NCBI GenBank assembly: GCA_905250115.1
Contig: CAJNOI010000010.1
Span: 1,191,392 to 1,255,391 of the forward strand
Source of the DNA: Adineta steineri
Taxonomy: Eukaryota > Rotifera > Eurotatoria > Adinetida > Adinetidae
Length of the DNA stretch: 64,000 nt
Direction of reading: 5' to 3'
The notes beneath the pieces are model-generated. The model was not told where the DNA came from, ran no database searches, and was given only the letters and a program-made list of their open reading frames with translations. Made by a program: the position numbers and the translations under genes. Shown piece after piece: positions 23,530-33,406 of the stretch (positions are counted from its first letter, which is position 1; every line of letters starts with the position of its first letter).

Positions 23530-25499
23530 TTATTCAACGTTAGATATGCTATCTTCACTCAGGATTTTTTCTAAACGATTATTTTTCCATTTATCTGTTG
23601 ATACAAACCAAATGTTTCCAAAAGCATGACGAATAGGGCCATTTGAACCCATCATCTTTGATGAGAGTACCTCTCGAAAGGCGTATCCAATATCATTAAC
23701 ATCATTTCCAAAAGCACCTGTACCTATTGGTCCAAGTAAAAGATAAGTATTTGATCCATCACCAATAGTATTAGCAACAGCTGCAGCTATAAATGCACGA
23801 AATTTTGCTATATGGTTTATTATGCACTAAAATAAACAAAACAAATTTTATTAGCAGATAGAATAAATAGTTTTAGTAAAAACACTCAGTTTTGACCTTT
23901 ACTGAATAGAAATTAAAAGGCTTTAGTTTTTCTCATGTATTTACCTCTTCTGTAGATGGTGGATTTTTATAAAGTTGAGGTGAACCAGAAAGACAATAGC
24001 ATGCAGATACTAACATATCAGCTCTACGATTTTTGTCTGTTCTTGCATCAAAAAAACGTATATCACGTACATAAGCTAGTCCAAATTCTGGTATAGCATA
24101 ACCACCACCCATTCGTCCATACTTTAGATCCAACAATGATCGATAACCATCAGAATTGTAAAGAATAATCTCTTCTTGTGCCACTAGTCAAATAGAAAGT
24201 ACTACTTTCGAAATGATTAACAAATGAATACTACTTACATGAGTGTCTCAAATATCCACCACCAGGAGTTCTTTCATTCTAAAATATTTAGATATAGCCA
24301 GGAATAATATTTAAAGTATAACTTACAGCGAAATTAAGCACAATTAACTGAGCATCTTTAGGTGCATCGAAAACAGCATCTTGAATTCCTTTATTCACAT
24401 ATGTGATCGTGCCAGCATGATTTCGTTTTGATACAGGATATTGACGTAGAGCTAGTACAGCATCTGCATCTGATGGATCATGTGACGGTAGATTTTTATC
24501 TTTTTCTTTTACTTGTATGTCGTTTGTTTCATATTTTGGGCAGAGATTTTCAAGTTGTGTTGCATTCCAGTAGACTTTTAACTCATTAGGTTTCCAACCA
24601 CAACTACGAAAACGAGCCATATATTCTCGAGATCGATTAACATCACGATGTACCTAAACAAATGTTCTTAATATGAAAAATTTTAATTTATAGTACTCTG
24701 TTCGTAGGGATGGTCTCCAGTGAAAGTAGTTAAAACTTCATTAGTTCTATAAATAATTAAGTTTTACGATAATTAATTCAATTATTACCAAGTTAGTTAG
24801 TTACCAATTCACTCTTATCCATACTCCTAGTAATGTGTAATATCGATCGTCATTGGTTACACTTAGTACTTACTATGACTGAGAAACATTAGTATTGTTC
24901 ATAAAAATGTTTAATGGAAAATTCTATATGAACACTGACGACAAACTTACTCCTTCAATAGCTAACTCATAATAAGGCTCGATGGTTGTAATATTCAATT
25001 GCTTTGCCATTTCGTTATCATCATTCTGGTGTACCATTTTTTCATAATTTTGTCGAAGTTCATCCCATTGAAGTTCCTTATTGTCACCAAATTGAACTTT
25101 CTCTATTAGCCATTGTCGAACTTTGGCAGCATGTTGAACAGTTTGTTCATCGAATTTATTGTTCGAGTGATTGTTTTGTTCGATTTCGTTTACTTTATTA
25201 TTTATCGCAAGTAAAAAAGCTAGTAAAGTACGTTTGCTTTGATTCCAGTTCCTTTTATCACGTTGTTGAACAGTTGAAACAATAGAATCAATGGTTTCCT
25301 CCGTTAAAGAATTCAAAGGTACATAGACAGACAGTGGATCAGGCATAGGTTTGTACTTAATATTGGACTGTGTTGATACAGACAAGTATGATTGTGCATT
25401 AGATTTGCTATTGATCGGATCATTTGATTTATCCATGAAGATGTTAAGAGCAAATTTCTTTATTTGTTTAAAGGAAAGATGTCGTAATGGAGTATGCAT
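23530..25499 (-). CDS. Microbial-type poly(ADP-ribose) glycohydrolase (macrodomain), five exons
   Basis: PARG removes poly(ADP-ribose) from proteins, mainly during DNA-damage signalling. Five exons (24951-25499, 24327-24653, 24239-24278, 23945-24183, 23530-23826) join in frame. The joined protein carries LIVLNFANERTPGGGYLRHS followed by LAQEEIIL. This is the PARG catalytic signature GGG-x(7)-QEE with the two adjacent glutamates. Later motifs are AYVRDIRFF, ADMLVSACYC and LLLGPIGTGAFGNDV, typical of the bacterial/fungal-type PARG (DUF2263-like) macrodomain. The N-terminal ~190 residues (Asn/Gln-rich, helical) are not recognised. Residues for ADP-ribose binding look intact. Intron 1 (24654-24950, 297 bp) is unusually long for this genome. 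The next gene upstream on the same strand is an oxygenase. Splice positions were read by eye but preserve the motif perfectly. Confidence 0.87.
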
Positions 25500-25846
25500 A
25501 TTATTTTTTGTTTGAGTCTATAATTAATTGATTAACTGTTAAAATTTTCTATGCTGCGTCTTGTAACTCCTTGCATCATTATATAGTATTGCAACACTCA
25601 ATTTATCTGGTTCTGTTGTGTTTGTCAACTATATAACGGTCCAAACACGTGACGAAAAAACTTATTTTGCATTTTTCTTTTCTTTTCTTTTTCTTTTCTT
25701 CGTCATCAGTTAGCTTGTGAGTGTGGATGTGAGTCTATAGTCTTTTTTGAATGAGCAGGTGAGTCAGGGTGAAGTGAAGAGAAGAGAAAATATTCATCCA
25801 CACCCTGAATTCTTTTTCATAAACAATCACAAAAAAATATTGTCAG
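25500..25846. other. Spacer between oxygenase stop and PARG start
   Basis: It holds a diverged TGTGGG-type element (left arm about 25717-25733, right arm CATCCACACCC at 25796-25806) and a possible minus-strand TATA box at 25579-25585, ~80 bases upstream of the PARG ATG. The plus-strand ORF at 25747-26100 is antisense to the oxygenase gene and is not called. Confidence 0.5.
25579..25585 (-). promoter_or_regulatory. Possible TATA box of the PARG gene
   Basis: TATATAA on the minus strand about 80 bases upstream of the PARG ATG. Position is plausible; there is no independent support. Confidence 0.3.
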
Positions 25847-26919
25847 TTATTTCTCAATCATTTTTTTTGTCGGTAAAGGAAACTTGTCTATGTGTGTCCA
25901 AGTATTCAATCCAATTTTACGACCATTTTCACCAGGTGGACGACCAGCATGATATGTCAAATAATCAACTTCTCCATATTCATCCGTATTATACCAAAAG
26001 ACACTATTTCCGGCTAATGGACGAAATCGAATACCAAATTCGGTCGAGTTTTCATCACAAATTAATATATCACAAAATCGCTCATGTGATGATTTATTGA
26101 ATCGAATATCAAGAAATTCAGTTTCACCCATAGAGCAATTGTCTTCAAGATAGGTGAAAAATGAAGTTACTCGTTGACCACCATTTTTTAAAATTTCAGG
26201 TTGTGAGAACCAATCGTAATGAGGTTTAACCTAAGTTAATAAATAGAAACAGAAAAACTTTATGATTTTCATTAACCCTAACAATTTGGCTGAGGATAGA
26301 AATTGTATTATACCTGTTTTCCGGATGTATATTCCACTACTTGTAATGGTTCCATATGTTCAACGTCAATATCACCTTGAAACTGTGCGAATCGTCGTTC
26401 GATACATTCGACAATAGGTGTTTGATGACGACGGATTTCAGCTGATCTTGACGTTCGATTATCGTTAATATAGTATTTTCCGTCCGATGCAAGAACCGTC
26501 GAACGTTTAAGGAATGGTTCTCTAGTATATACATAAAGTGGCATATATACAATGGCATGAGTATTTGAAACTTACGTCAATTCAATTAAATATTGAATTT
26601 CATTTTGTGTAAGAAACTGTTCAATATATACAATCAACGGACTTCGTTCAATGATACGCGTAGTGTATCGATGATGAGGACATTCATATTTATATTGTGA
26701 TAGATCATAGTTAGTGTTATCTTGTGATATTTTAGGAATCTCCTTGCAAAAGTTTGACGTCACAAATTGATTTACTTCCTGTCGCAAGTACGATTGAAAA
26801 TCAAATTCAGTTGCCTGGGAAATGGTCTTTCGAGATTGATAGATGCTTAGGAAACAGCCAAAGACGGCAAGTCCAAAGAACATCATTCGAAAAAATGTGC
26901 GTGTATGAAACATTGTCAT
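25847..26919 (-). CDS. Prolyl 4-hydroxylase-like 2-oxoglutarate/Fe(II) oxygenase
   Basis: These enzymes hydroxylate proline using Fe(II), oxygen and 2-oxoglutarate. Three exons (26576-26919, 26314-26521, 25847-26230) join in frame into about 311 aa. The N-terminus is a signal anchor (FFRMMFFGLAVFGCFLSIY), so the enzyme is probably lumenal. The double-stranded beta-helix region shows VKPHYDWFSQPEI, which gives the first iron-binding His and the Asp (HxD). It is followed by AGNSVFWYNTDEYGEVDYLT, the distal histidine in YHAGRPP, and the 2-oxoglutarate Lys in GRKIGLNTWTH. All expected ligands are therefore present. The sequence before the core (IIERSPLIVYIEQFLTQNEIQYLI) matches the usual P4H lead-in. 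Target protein unknown; collagen-type P4H alpha has an N-terminal peptide-binding domain that is absent here. Confidence 0.87.
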
Positions 26920-27495
26920 TTTATGAAACGAGAATATCTTTGGATATACAACTTATGTATATTTTGTTTTTCCACATGCGAGTATTGTAACCGTTATTGA
27001 TCGTAGCGTTTGACTTCTATGCTTTCTTTTGTGTTAAGCGGCATGATTCTTCTGCATCGAACGATGTATTTGTAGAGAACAAACAAACGTCGATGCACAT
27101 GTACAGATTCTTTCTATTCTTTTTCATGATAATTCTGTATGTTTCTATAGCATACAATTAAATAACTGTCACATTGATGCAGAAAAAGTGTATTACGAAT
27201 GAATTTCACAAGAGAATGCAAAGAAAGCGATGGTGAACCGTTGCTAGCGAGTTTCTACATGTAATCTGCTTACTTCAACTTGAAACTTTTGTTATTCAGG
27301 GCGTGGGATGGGTGTAGGTGTAACTGAACAAGAGGTACCCACACCCTTTTTATTTTATTTTAATGTTTGAGAAATAAAACAATTAATGGATAAGTGAGAA
27401 AAGTAATAAGATTGATGATGAATGAATATGAGTTTATTTGTTTTAATGCTAAATACCAATTGCACATAAACATCATATTTCTATCATCTATTAGA
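26920..27495. other. Intergenic between LURP-like and oxygenase genes
   Basis: AT-rich. It contains a TGTGGG-type element at 27299-27346 and no recognisable gene. Confidence 0.5.
27299..27346. repeat. Inverted-repeat element, TGTGGG-type arms
   Basis: The left arm is GGGCGTGGGATGGGTGTAGG, preceded by TTATTCA. The right arm is TACCCACACCC. The loop is very short (~16 bases), so it can form a tight hairpin. Confidence 0.65.
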
Positions 27496-28095
27496 TCATT
27501 TTCCACGGCTGGATTGTCGTTTTGCTATTTCATTCGCGACGGCAATTCCCAGAAAATAAATTGCATCTGGTAACTCATCCGAGAATACTTTCACGTCATA
27601 TTTAATTGAGAAATATTTAAATTTTGATTTCTTTTCAGAGTTAGCTAAAATGGTTCCATTAATTTCGTCTCGGAAGAATAAGCTTCGATCATCTCCCTTT
27701 TTACGTAATATCCTCACACGATGTCCATTCCACTCAATGAAGATGTCGTCAAGGAATTTGTGATAAATTTTTCCACTTATCCATTCATCAGAAGTAGGAT
27801 CGAGAATAGAAATTATTCCGTTGTACATAAGATTTACAAATTTTTCTTGCAACGTAGCGACGATTTCTTTCGACGGATAAGCAACAACTTTAGGATTTTC
27901 CATTGTACCAAATTGAGATTCGATGCGATATTGCTGTTTAACTCCCGCCGCATCAAAAATTGCAAATTCGAGAGATCTCATCAATTGGAAACGTCCTTTG
28001 ATAAGATAAGATCGAACTGTAGGTAGAGGATTGACAGGAGCGAATATAACAGTCACTAATAATAGAACACAAGAGAAGACACGAATTGACATCAT
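27496..28095 (-). CDS. Secreted LURP-one/tubby-C-like domain protein
   Basis: This single-exon 199-aa protein has a clear signal peptide (MMSIRVFSCVLLLVTVIFAP). The rest follows the beta-rich pattern of LURP-one-related (tubby C-terminal-like) proteins: FQLMRSLEFAIFDAAG, YRIESQFG, a middle KIYHKFLDDIFIEWNG, IKYDVKVFSDELPDAIYF, and a final hydrophobic helix (FLGIAVANEIAKRQ). Known LURP-one proteins are usually cytosolic or membrane-associated and their molecular function is poorly defined, so the secretion signal is notable. The fold assignment rests on sequence pattern by eye and should be treated as probable, not certain. It lies in the same orientation as the oxygenase and PARG genes. A TTTATATA (TATA box on the minus strand) is 63 bases upstream. 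Confidence 0.6.
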   Translation of the reverse strand: MMSIRVFSCVLLLVTVIFAPVNPLPTVRSYLIKGRFQLMRSLEFAIFDAAGVKQQYRIESQFGTMENPKVVAYPSKEIVATLQEKFVNLMYNGIISILDPTSDEWISGKIYHKFLDDIFIEWNGHRVRILRKKGDDRSLFFRDEINGTILANSEKKSKFKYFSIKYDVKVFSDELPDAIYFLGIAVANEIAKRQSSRGK

Positions 28096-29889
28096 CTTAG
28101 GTCACCTTGTAATCGGTGTCTATTGTGTAGGACCTTAAAAATACCAAATTGAAGCAATTTATATAGATCTATTTTTCTATGATTAATATTCGAGTGCATA
28201 CTCATCATTTATCGTTAAGGATATCTCAACCATTAATAATTCATATTGAATAGCAAAGAGTACATACTCTTGATAAAAACCTTTCATTATATTATTTAAT
28301 AAGAACTATTCATCTCGAAACAAATAGATAAATCTCATTTGAAAGTAATGAAAAGATACCTATGCTATAAGCATGTATTTTTCTTTTCTTAATTGGCATT
28401 TACATCCACACTTACACCTTCAAGTTTATATATAAATCGAAGGTCATCCCAGACCAAACGTAGACGATCCATTTTTATTAAATGGAATGGCAAAGCCAAA
28501 ATGTTGACACTAAGAAATTATAAGTTTCCTAGCAGTTCTTTTAAATCTGTAGAAAATAGTGCAAGTTCTCATTAAAATTCTTGAATTTACATATGAGATG
28601 TATGACATAGAATCCATATAGATTTAATTAAAAATTTAAACATTTGTTAGATTTTCTTATAAATGAACTGTCAGAAAATAGATTAATCTTCATTCAGACT
28701 TTTTTATGAATACTCTTTGTCTTCACATTAAGAGTAGCCTATATTTGTTGTATTAAATTGAAAAAATGGTGAATGAGGGTTTTATAAAGTTTTCCCGTTG
28801 AGATGGATTGGTGTAATATTCGAACTAAAACACGTTATTGACTTTGTTTCTCACATAAACTATATCCAGAATGAAAAAAATGAGTTTAAAATCATATTGT
28901 GAAATAAAAATAATCAATTCAAGTCTACATTTCCACTACTACTTTCTTTATCAGATCTCTTGAAGGAATGGATTTATTATTTCAACCACACCCACCCTCA
29001 ATAATAACTGCTATTACAATTGGATGTTGATGACACTAAATATGAGAAAATGTTTGTTCTATAATTAATTTATTCATATAGACAAATGTGCATACGAATA
29101 CATTCTATTCCAATATAAAACGATTTTATGAAAAAACAAGTAGACAGTTTCAAGAAAAATTTGAATTAGAAAACCATTTGTTCTTATAATTTAGAGCAGT
29201 ATTGTGTGTGTCATTTATCTTTATATCCCTGATATGTATCTAATGGAAATATTGTGTGCTTTCTTTTTGATCGACTCAGTTAATTATGACATTAAATTCA
29301 TTAATCAGAAGTTACAGACAAAGGAGAAAAGATAAATAAATATAAACATTTCACCAGGTTCTAAAGATAAAAACTATCATCACCTAACAGTTATCTCTAT
29401 GTTAATTATATAATTTTCATTTTATGCATTCAGTTTCTCTCAAAGAGACAATTCCATAAACATAGGGCATATGCATAAGAAAAAAAGTCGGTAAATTAGA
29501 ACAGATAGTTGTTTCATCGAATCTGAGTGAATTATTCTGTAGTTTTCTTCTGAGGATGAAAGTTAAAACTTTCTAAATCTTCTTATTCGTGTATAATTTC
29601 TATTGAGAAAAAAAAACGTATTGCAGTTGTTTTTGTTCTTTCGAACATGTGTATATGATTAACTGAGTTATTTTTGTTTGACATATTATCTCTTGGCGTT
29701 ATCTTATTTCATTAATATAGTTGTTTATCATAATAGACGTTTCCGATGACAAATCTATTTTTTTGGATCTAATAAAACAGTCATTACCCTTATCAGTCAC
29801 TTGACTATTTTATTCTACTAATATCCAGAAAGTAAAGAAGTACATAAGATAATCTAAAGCATATACTGTCTTTTCTCTATCGAAGAAAC
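28096..29889. other. Intergenic, 1.8 kb
   Basis: AT-rich with C-rich half-elements at 28402-28420 (CATCCACACTTACACCTTC) and 28985-29002 (ACCACACCCACCCTCAATA). No gene recognised; the short frame at 28393-28575 overlaps the first half-element and is not supported. Confidence 0.5.
28158..28165 (-). promoter_or_regulatory. Possible TATA box of the LURP-like gene
   Basis: TATATAAA on the minus strand, 63 bases upstream of the ATG at 28095. Reasonable spacing; no other evidence. Confidence 0.35.
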
Positions 29890-30546
29890 ATGCGTCCGGT
29901 TTTTTTCTTACTTTTATCAGTACTTTTTTGTCTTCAAACCAATACGATAGCTCAAAAATGTTCGGTCAAGAGAATTACACCGAATAAGATCGAAAAAGAT
30001 CTTCGTCAACTAGCCGATCTCTCCGACCGATGGCAAAAAAAAATTCCTCCTACTACTCGCAAAATACTTGGTTATGTGTGCAACATCACAAAGCAATGTT
30101 GTAGTAATTCTACGCAAGTCCCATCAGAAAATCAAGAAGCACCCAACTCACTCAATGAATGTTTAAGTAACTCAACGATACTAAGTACGTGCCCAGCTGG
30201 TTTAAATTTTCTCGAATTCCTGTCAAATTTTCAAACAGAGAAACAACGTTCACAAATATTCAAAAAAATTGTAATGTGGGGCAAACTTGGTGAGAATCCT
30301 CGGGTCAAAACTATTATGACGTTTCTGGAAAACCAAGTTGAGCGTTTCTGTATTGAAGAAGAGGATCAAAATAAAGACCACGATTTTATGATTTTTTGCA
30401 GTGTCTTTATGACCAATTCGTCTTTCGGATCGGTGATGTCATGTGAGCGGAGAGTATTAGAAGGTCTTCGAACTGATAAGGATTTCTATGCAATATATAT
30501 GACTATGAACAAATTATTAATCGATGAATTAAACAAGATAACGTGA
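29890..30546 (+). CDS. Secreted cysteine-containing orphan protein
   Basis: This 218-aa single-exon frame starts with a strong signal peptide (MRPVFFLLLSVLFCLQTNTIA, cleavage likely before QKC). The mature part has an even number of cysteines grouped as CNITKQCC, CLSN, CPAG, FCIEE, FCSVF and CERRV, suggesting disulfides, plus several N-glycosylation sites (NIT, NST, NSS). It is predicted mainly helical. I do not recognise a family. A tandem AATAAATAAA lies about 85 bases after the stop as a likely polyadenylation signal. Its GC content is a little higher than that of the surrounding DNA, which supports real coding. Function unknown. Confidence 0.65.
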   Translation: MRPVFFLLLSVLFCLQTNTIAQKCSVKRITPNKIEKDLRQLADLSDRWQKKIPPTTRKILGYVCNITKQCCSNSTQVPSENQEAPNSLNECLSNSTILSTCPAGLNFLEFLSNFQTEKQRSQIFKKIVMWGKLGENPRVKTIMTFLENQVERFCIEEEDQNKDHDFMIFCSVFMTNSSFGSVMSCERRVLEGLRTDKDFYAIYMTMNKLLIDELNKIT

Positions 30547-31016
30547 ATATGTGTGTTTTTCAACCTTTTTTCTACTACTAATCCATCTACAAAAACATTG
30601 TAGTATGATTGTCTATCCTTGTTTTACTATAATAAATAAAGATGAATGTTTACCCTCATGATCAAGATGAAGTTTCGCACTAACTGTGCTATCCACATTC
30701 CACATCGACCTACATCATTTTTTTAGCGCTGAAAAATATTATATATTTTGAACTTTGGAAGAAGAAAGTAAAAACTACTGAATAAAGTATTGTGATGATA
30801 TTTGACATCTTAATGGTGTGAATGTGGTGTGTGGATTTGACTTTTAATAAAAGTAGCAGATGAATAGAATACTCAAACAACACCCACACCCTCAATACAT
30901 ATATACCTGTAGTAATTCGATTAATGTTTATTTGATTCTTCATCATAAATTAAAAAAGAAAACATGCTGGCAGACAAAGAGTTTTTATTCAAAAATATTC
31001 TATTCAAACAATAAGT
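30547..31016. other. Intergenic between convergent orphan and NHL genes
   Basis: It contains the polyadenylation region of the orphan gene and an inverted-repeat element at 30814-30897. No gene; the minus-strand 78-codon frame at 30710-30946 runs through that element. Confidence 0.5.
30814..30897. repeat. Inverted-repeat element, TGTGGG-type arms
   Basis: The left arm is GGTGTGAATGTGGTGTGTGG, preceded by TCTTAAT. The right arm is AACACCCACACCCTCAATA. The core includes GATGAATAGAATACTC, similar to other copies. Confidence 0.7.
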
Positions 31017-32710
31017 TCACTCAATAATAAGATCAAATTTTTGTACTCGATGGTTGTGATAATCGACAACATAAAGATTACCTTCTCGATCGAATGATAA
31101 ACCTGTAGGATCATATAACTGATCTGCTTTTGCTCCTAGTCCGTTTGCATCTACTCACCAACGCATTATTCGATGATTTTTATGATCAGCCACATAAACA
31201 TTATCAAATTGATCAACAATCACTCCATGAGGGTGAGACAACTGATTGACACTGCTGCCTTGACCATGTCCTCCAGCAACAACGATACCTTCTTGTGCAC
31301 CTCTAACCCATTTCATTACACGATTGTTATCTCGATCTGCGACATAAACTGAATATTCTTGATCAATAAAAATAAAATTGAGATACATCAATTGCTTTAA
31401 ATTATTTCCACATCTACCACCTGCTACGATCGTTTCATTTGAGTCTTTTGCTGTCCATCGTTTTACATCACATTTGTTTACATCAGAAACATAAAGATCT
31501 CCATTCTTATCCAGTTTTACATCAAAACAGTCAATGTTAGAGATGATAATTTGTGGGCTTGTAGTAGTTCGATAGAACCATCGTACTACTCGTCTATTGT
31601 TATAATCACAAACAATGAGCGAATGATTGTTTTTGTCAAGAGTTACACCTGTTGGTAGATTAAATTGATTGATTTGATTTCCATTAGCAATACTACCGGT
31701 AACAACTTCACCATTGTTTGCACCATATTCCCATTCAACAATACGATGATTACCCCAATCAGCAATATATATTCTTTTGCTATCATCATCTATATAAATT
31801 CCTTCAGGATCAGAGAGTTGATTTAGCTGACGTCTTGCTCTGTTTCCTCCAGCAACAGTAATACCGTTTTGTTTCTATTTAGAATTGGTATTAACTACAA
31901 TCAAAGAAATGCGGATGTGAAAATGAAAAAAAAGAAAATTTTCTCCTTTAAAAATCATTTCATCTGATAGACATTTTGATTCGAATGACTGAAAATATTA
32001 TATCAATTATCATCAAATTTTTTTGATCTTACGAATGTTGTAAATAGTAGACGATTTATTTATTTCGTTTTTTTGATCATATTAGAAATATAAAATTTTC
32101 CTACGAATGCTTAGATTATTAAGACATACGATCGAAAACATACATGTGTGCAAAATTGGTCTGGAGTGATTGTTTATAGTGGAGCAATAGTCATGCGAAA
32201 ACGTGATTCTATCACGCTTGGACACATCGATTACTTTATTTTTCTGCTCTATGAATAAGATGGAAATGACTTATGACAAGATTACTGATTGTTTAAATTT
32301 AACATATAGTTAGAAATGAAATAACATGGGATCTCAAACAACTTAATATATTTGATTTAAAAAATAGCGTGTAGGAGATACTAAAAGTCATTACTTTAAC
32401 ATTTACGTGGCTGCTGTACAGTGGTTGTGGTACTTTTTATCGTTTGTCGTGATGCTGATGATAGCAGTGTTGATACTGCTGTTATTGGCGACGGCGGTGT
32501 TGATAATGTTCTTGTCCTTGGTAATGCAGTTGAAGTTTCTAACTGCTTTGGTGCAAGAATAACAAATTTTAACAAAAGAGTGAGCGTACCCGCAAAAATT
32601 GTTAAAAGGGCAAGAGAGATGCCGATGATTTTTACCCAACGTCGATGCCACCATTTGCGCGCTTCAATATTCCCAGTGACACACCCACTGTACACCTGAT
32701 TCTGATCCAT
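31017..32710 (-). pseudogene. NHL-repeat single-pass membrane protein with an in-frame TGA
   Basis: NHL repeats form beta-propellers, mostly for protein binding. The N-terminal exon (up to 32710) begins MDQNQVYSGCVTGNIEARKW, followed by a transmembrane helix (WVKIIGISLALLTIFAGTLTL) and a Thr/Ser-rich stalk. The exon covering about 31017-31874 encodes repeated units such as LSDPEGIYIDDDSKRIYIAD, FDNVYVADHKNHRIMRW and REGNLYVVDYHNHRVQKFD. A TGA at 31155-31157 interrupts the frame just after NHRIMRW. The same frame then continues for 45 more codons of good NHL sequence (DQLYDPTGLSFDREGNLYV) to a stop at 31017. The exon junction across 31875-32396 is not resolved in phase by eye, so an extra exon may exist there. 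This is either a recent pseudogene, a readthrough gene or a base error. Type II topology is inferred. Confidence 0.65.
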
Positions 32711-33017
32711 ACTATGTTCGATGGAAAATTGTAAAATAAAAAAAAAACGAGGTATTGTGCGAAATTATTTTATATATCTTGTTAATCTCACATAAATAGT
32801 AGAAAAAAAAACAATATTATCTTCAAGAATATAGACATTGCTATCCTTTTATCTGTATATAATAAGTATCAGATATGATCATCAATAGCATAAAATAACA
32901 CTTCACTTCTAAGCCTTTTTGCTTCTTATTTTAACTTTATTTTTTCAATAAATTCATTTGAAAATAAATGATAGGATATTTGACAAATAATCAAATAAAT
33001 ACATCAGAAAATGACGT

Positions 33018-33073
33018 TGGGGTGTGGAATGAGAATAATACTAATACTCAAACTCACACGCTCACCCACATCC
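33018..33073. repeat. Inverted-repeat element, TGTGGG-type arms
   Basis: The left arm is TTGGGGTGTGGAATGAG and the right arm is CTCACACGCTCACCCACATCC, with the core AATAATACTAATACTC. Confidence 0.6.
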
Positions 33074-33268
33074 GAATTTTATAGATCTATCTAGCAAACA
33101 TAGACTATGATATAATATTATTGCATACATATTATAAAGCTTTATTATCATGAATTCCTGACTGTAATCATTAGTCTACAGAGAAAACAAGAGATGACAC
33201 GATTGTCAATAATTTAACAGACATGTATAATATTTATGTCTGTCTTTTCTTGTTTGAATGTTATTCTA

Positions 33269-33368
33269 NNNNNNNNNNNNNNNNNNNNNNNNNNNNNNNN
33301 NNNNNNNNNNNNNNNNNNNNNNNNNNNNNNNNNNNNNNNNNNNNNNNNNNNNNNNNNNNNNNNNNNNN
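33269..33368. other. Assembly gap (exactly 100 N)
   Basis: One hundred N. The 11 bases before the gap (33258-33268) and after it (33369-33379) are identical, ATGTTATTCTA, so the contigs may simply overlap. Confidence 0.95.
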
Positions 33369-33406
33369 ATGTTATTCTAGTGAACAAATTTGTCTTCAGT
33401 TAAAAA

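Larger units (their letters stand above)
32711..33406. other. Intergenic including assembly gap
   Basis: AT-rich spacer between divergent NHL and receptor genes, containing an inverted-repeat element at 33018-33073 and the 100-N gap. No gene seen. Confidence 0.5.

Noticed and set aside
25747..26100. Plus-strand 117-codon frame
   Set aside because: Mostly antisense to the third exon of the oxygenase gene, which carries intact iron-binding motifs on the minus strand.
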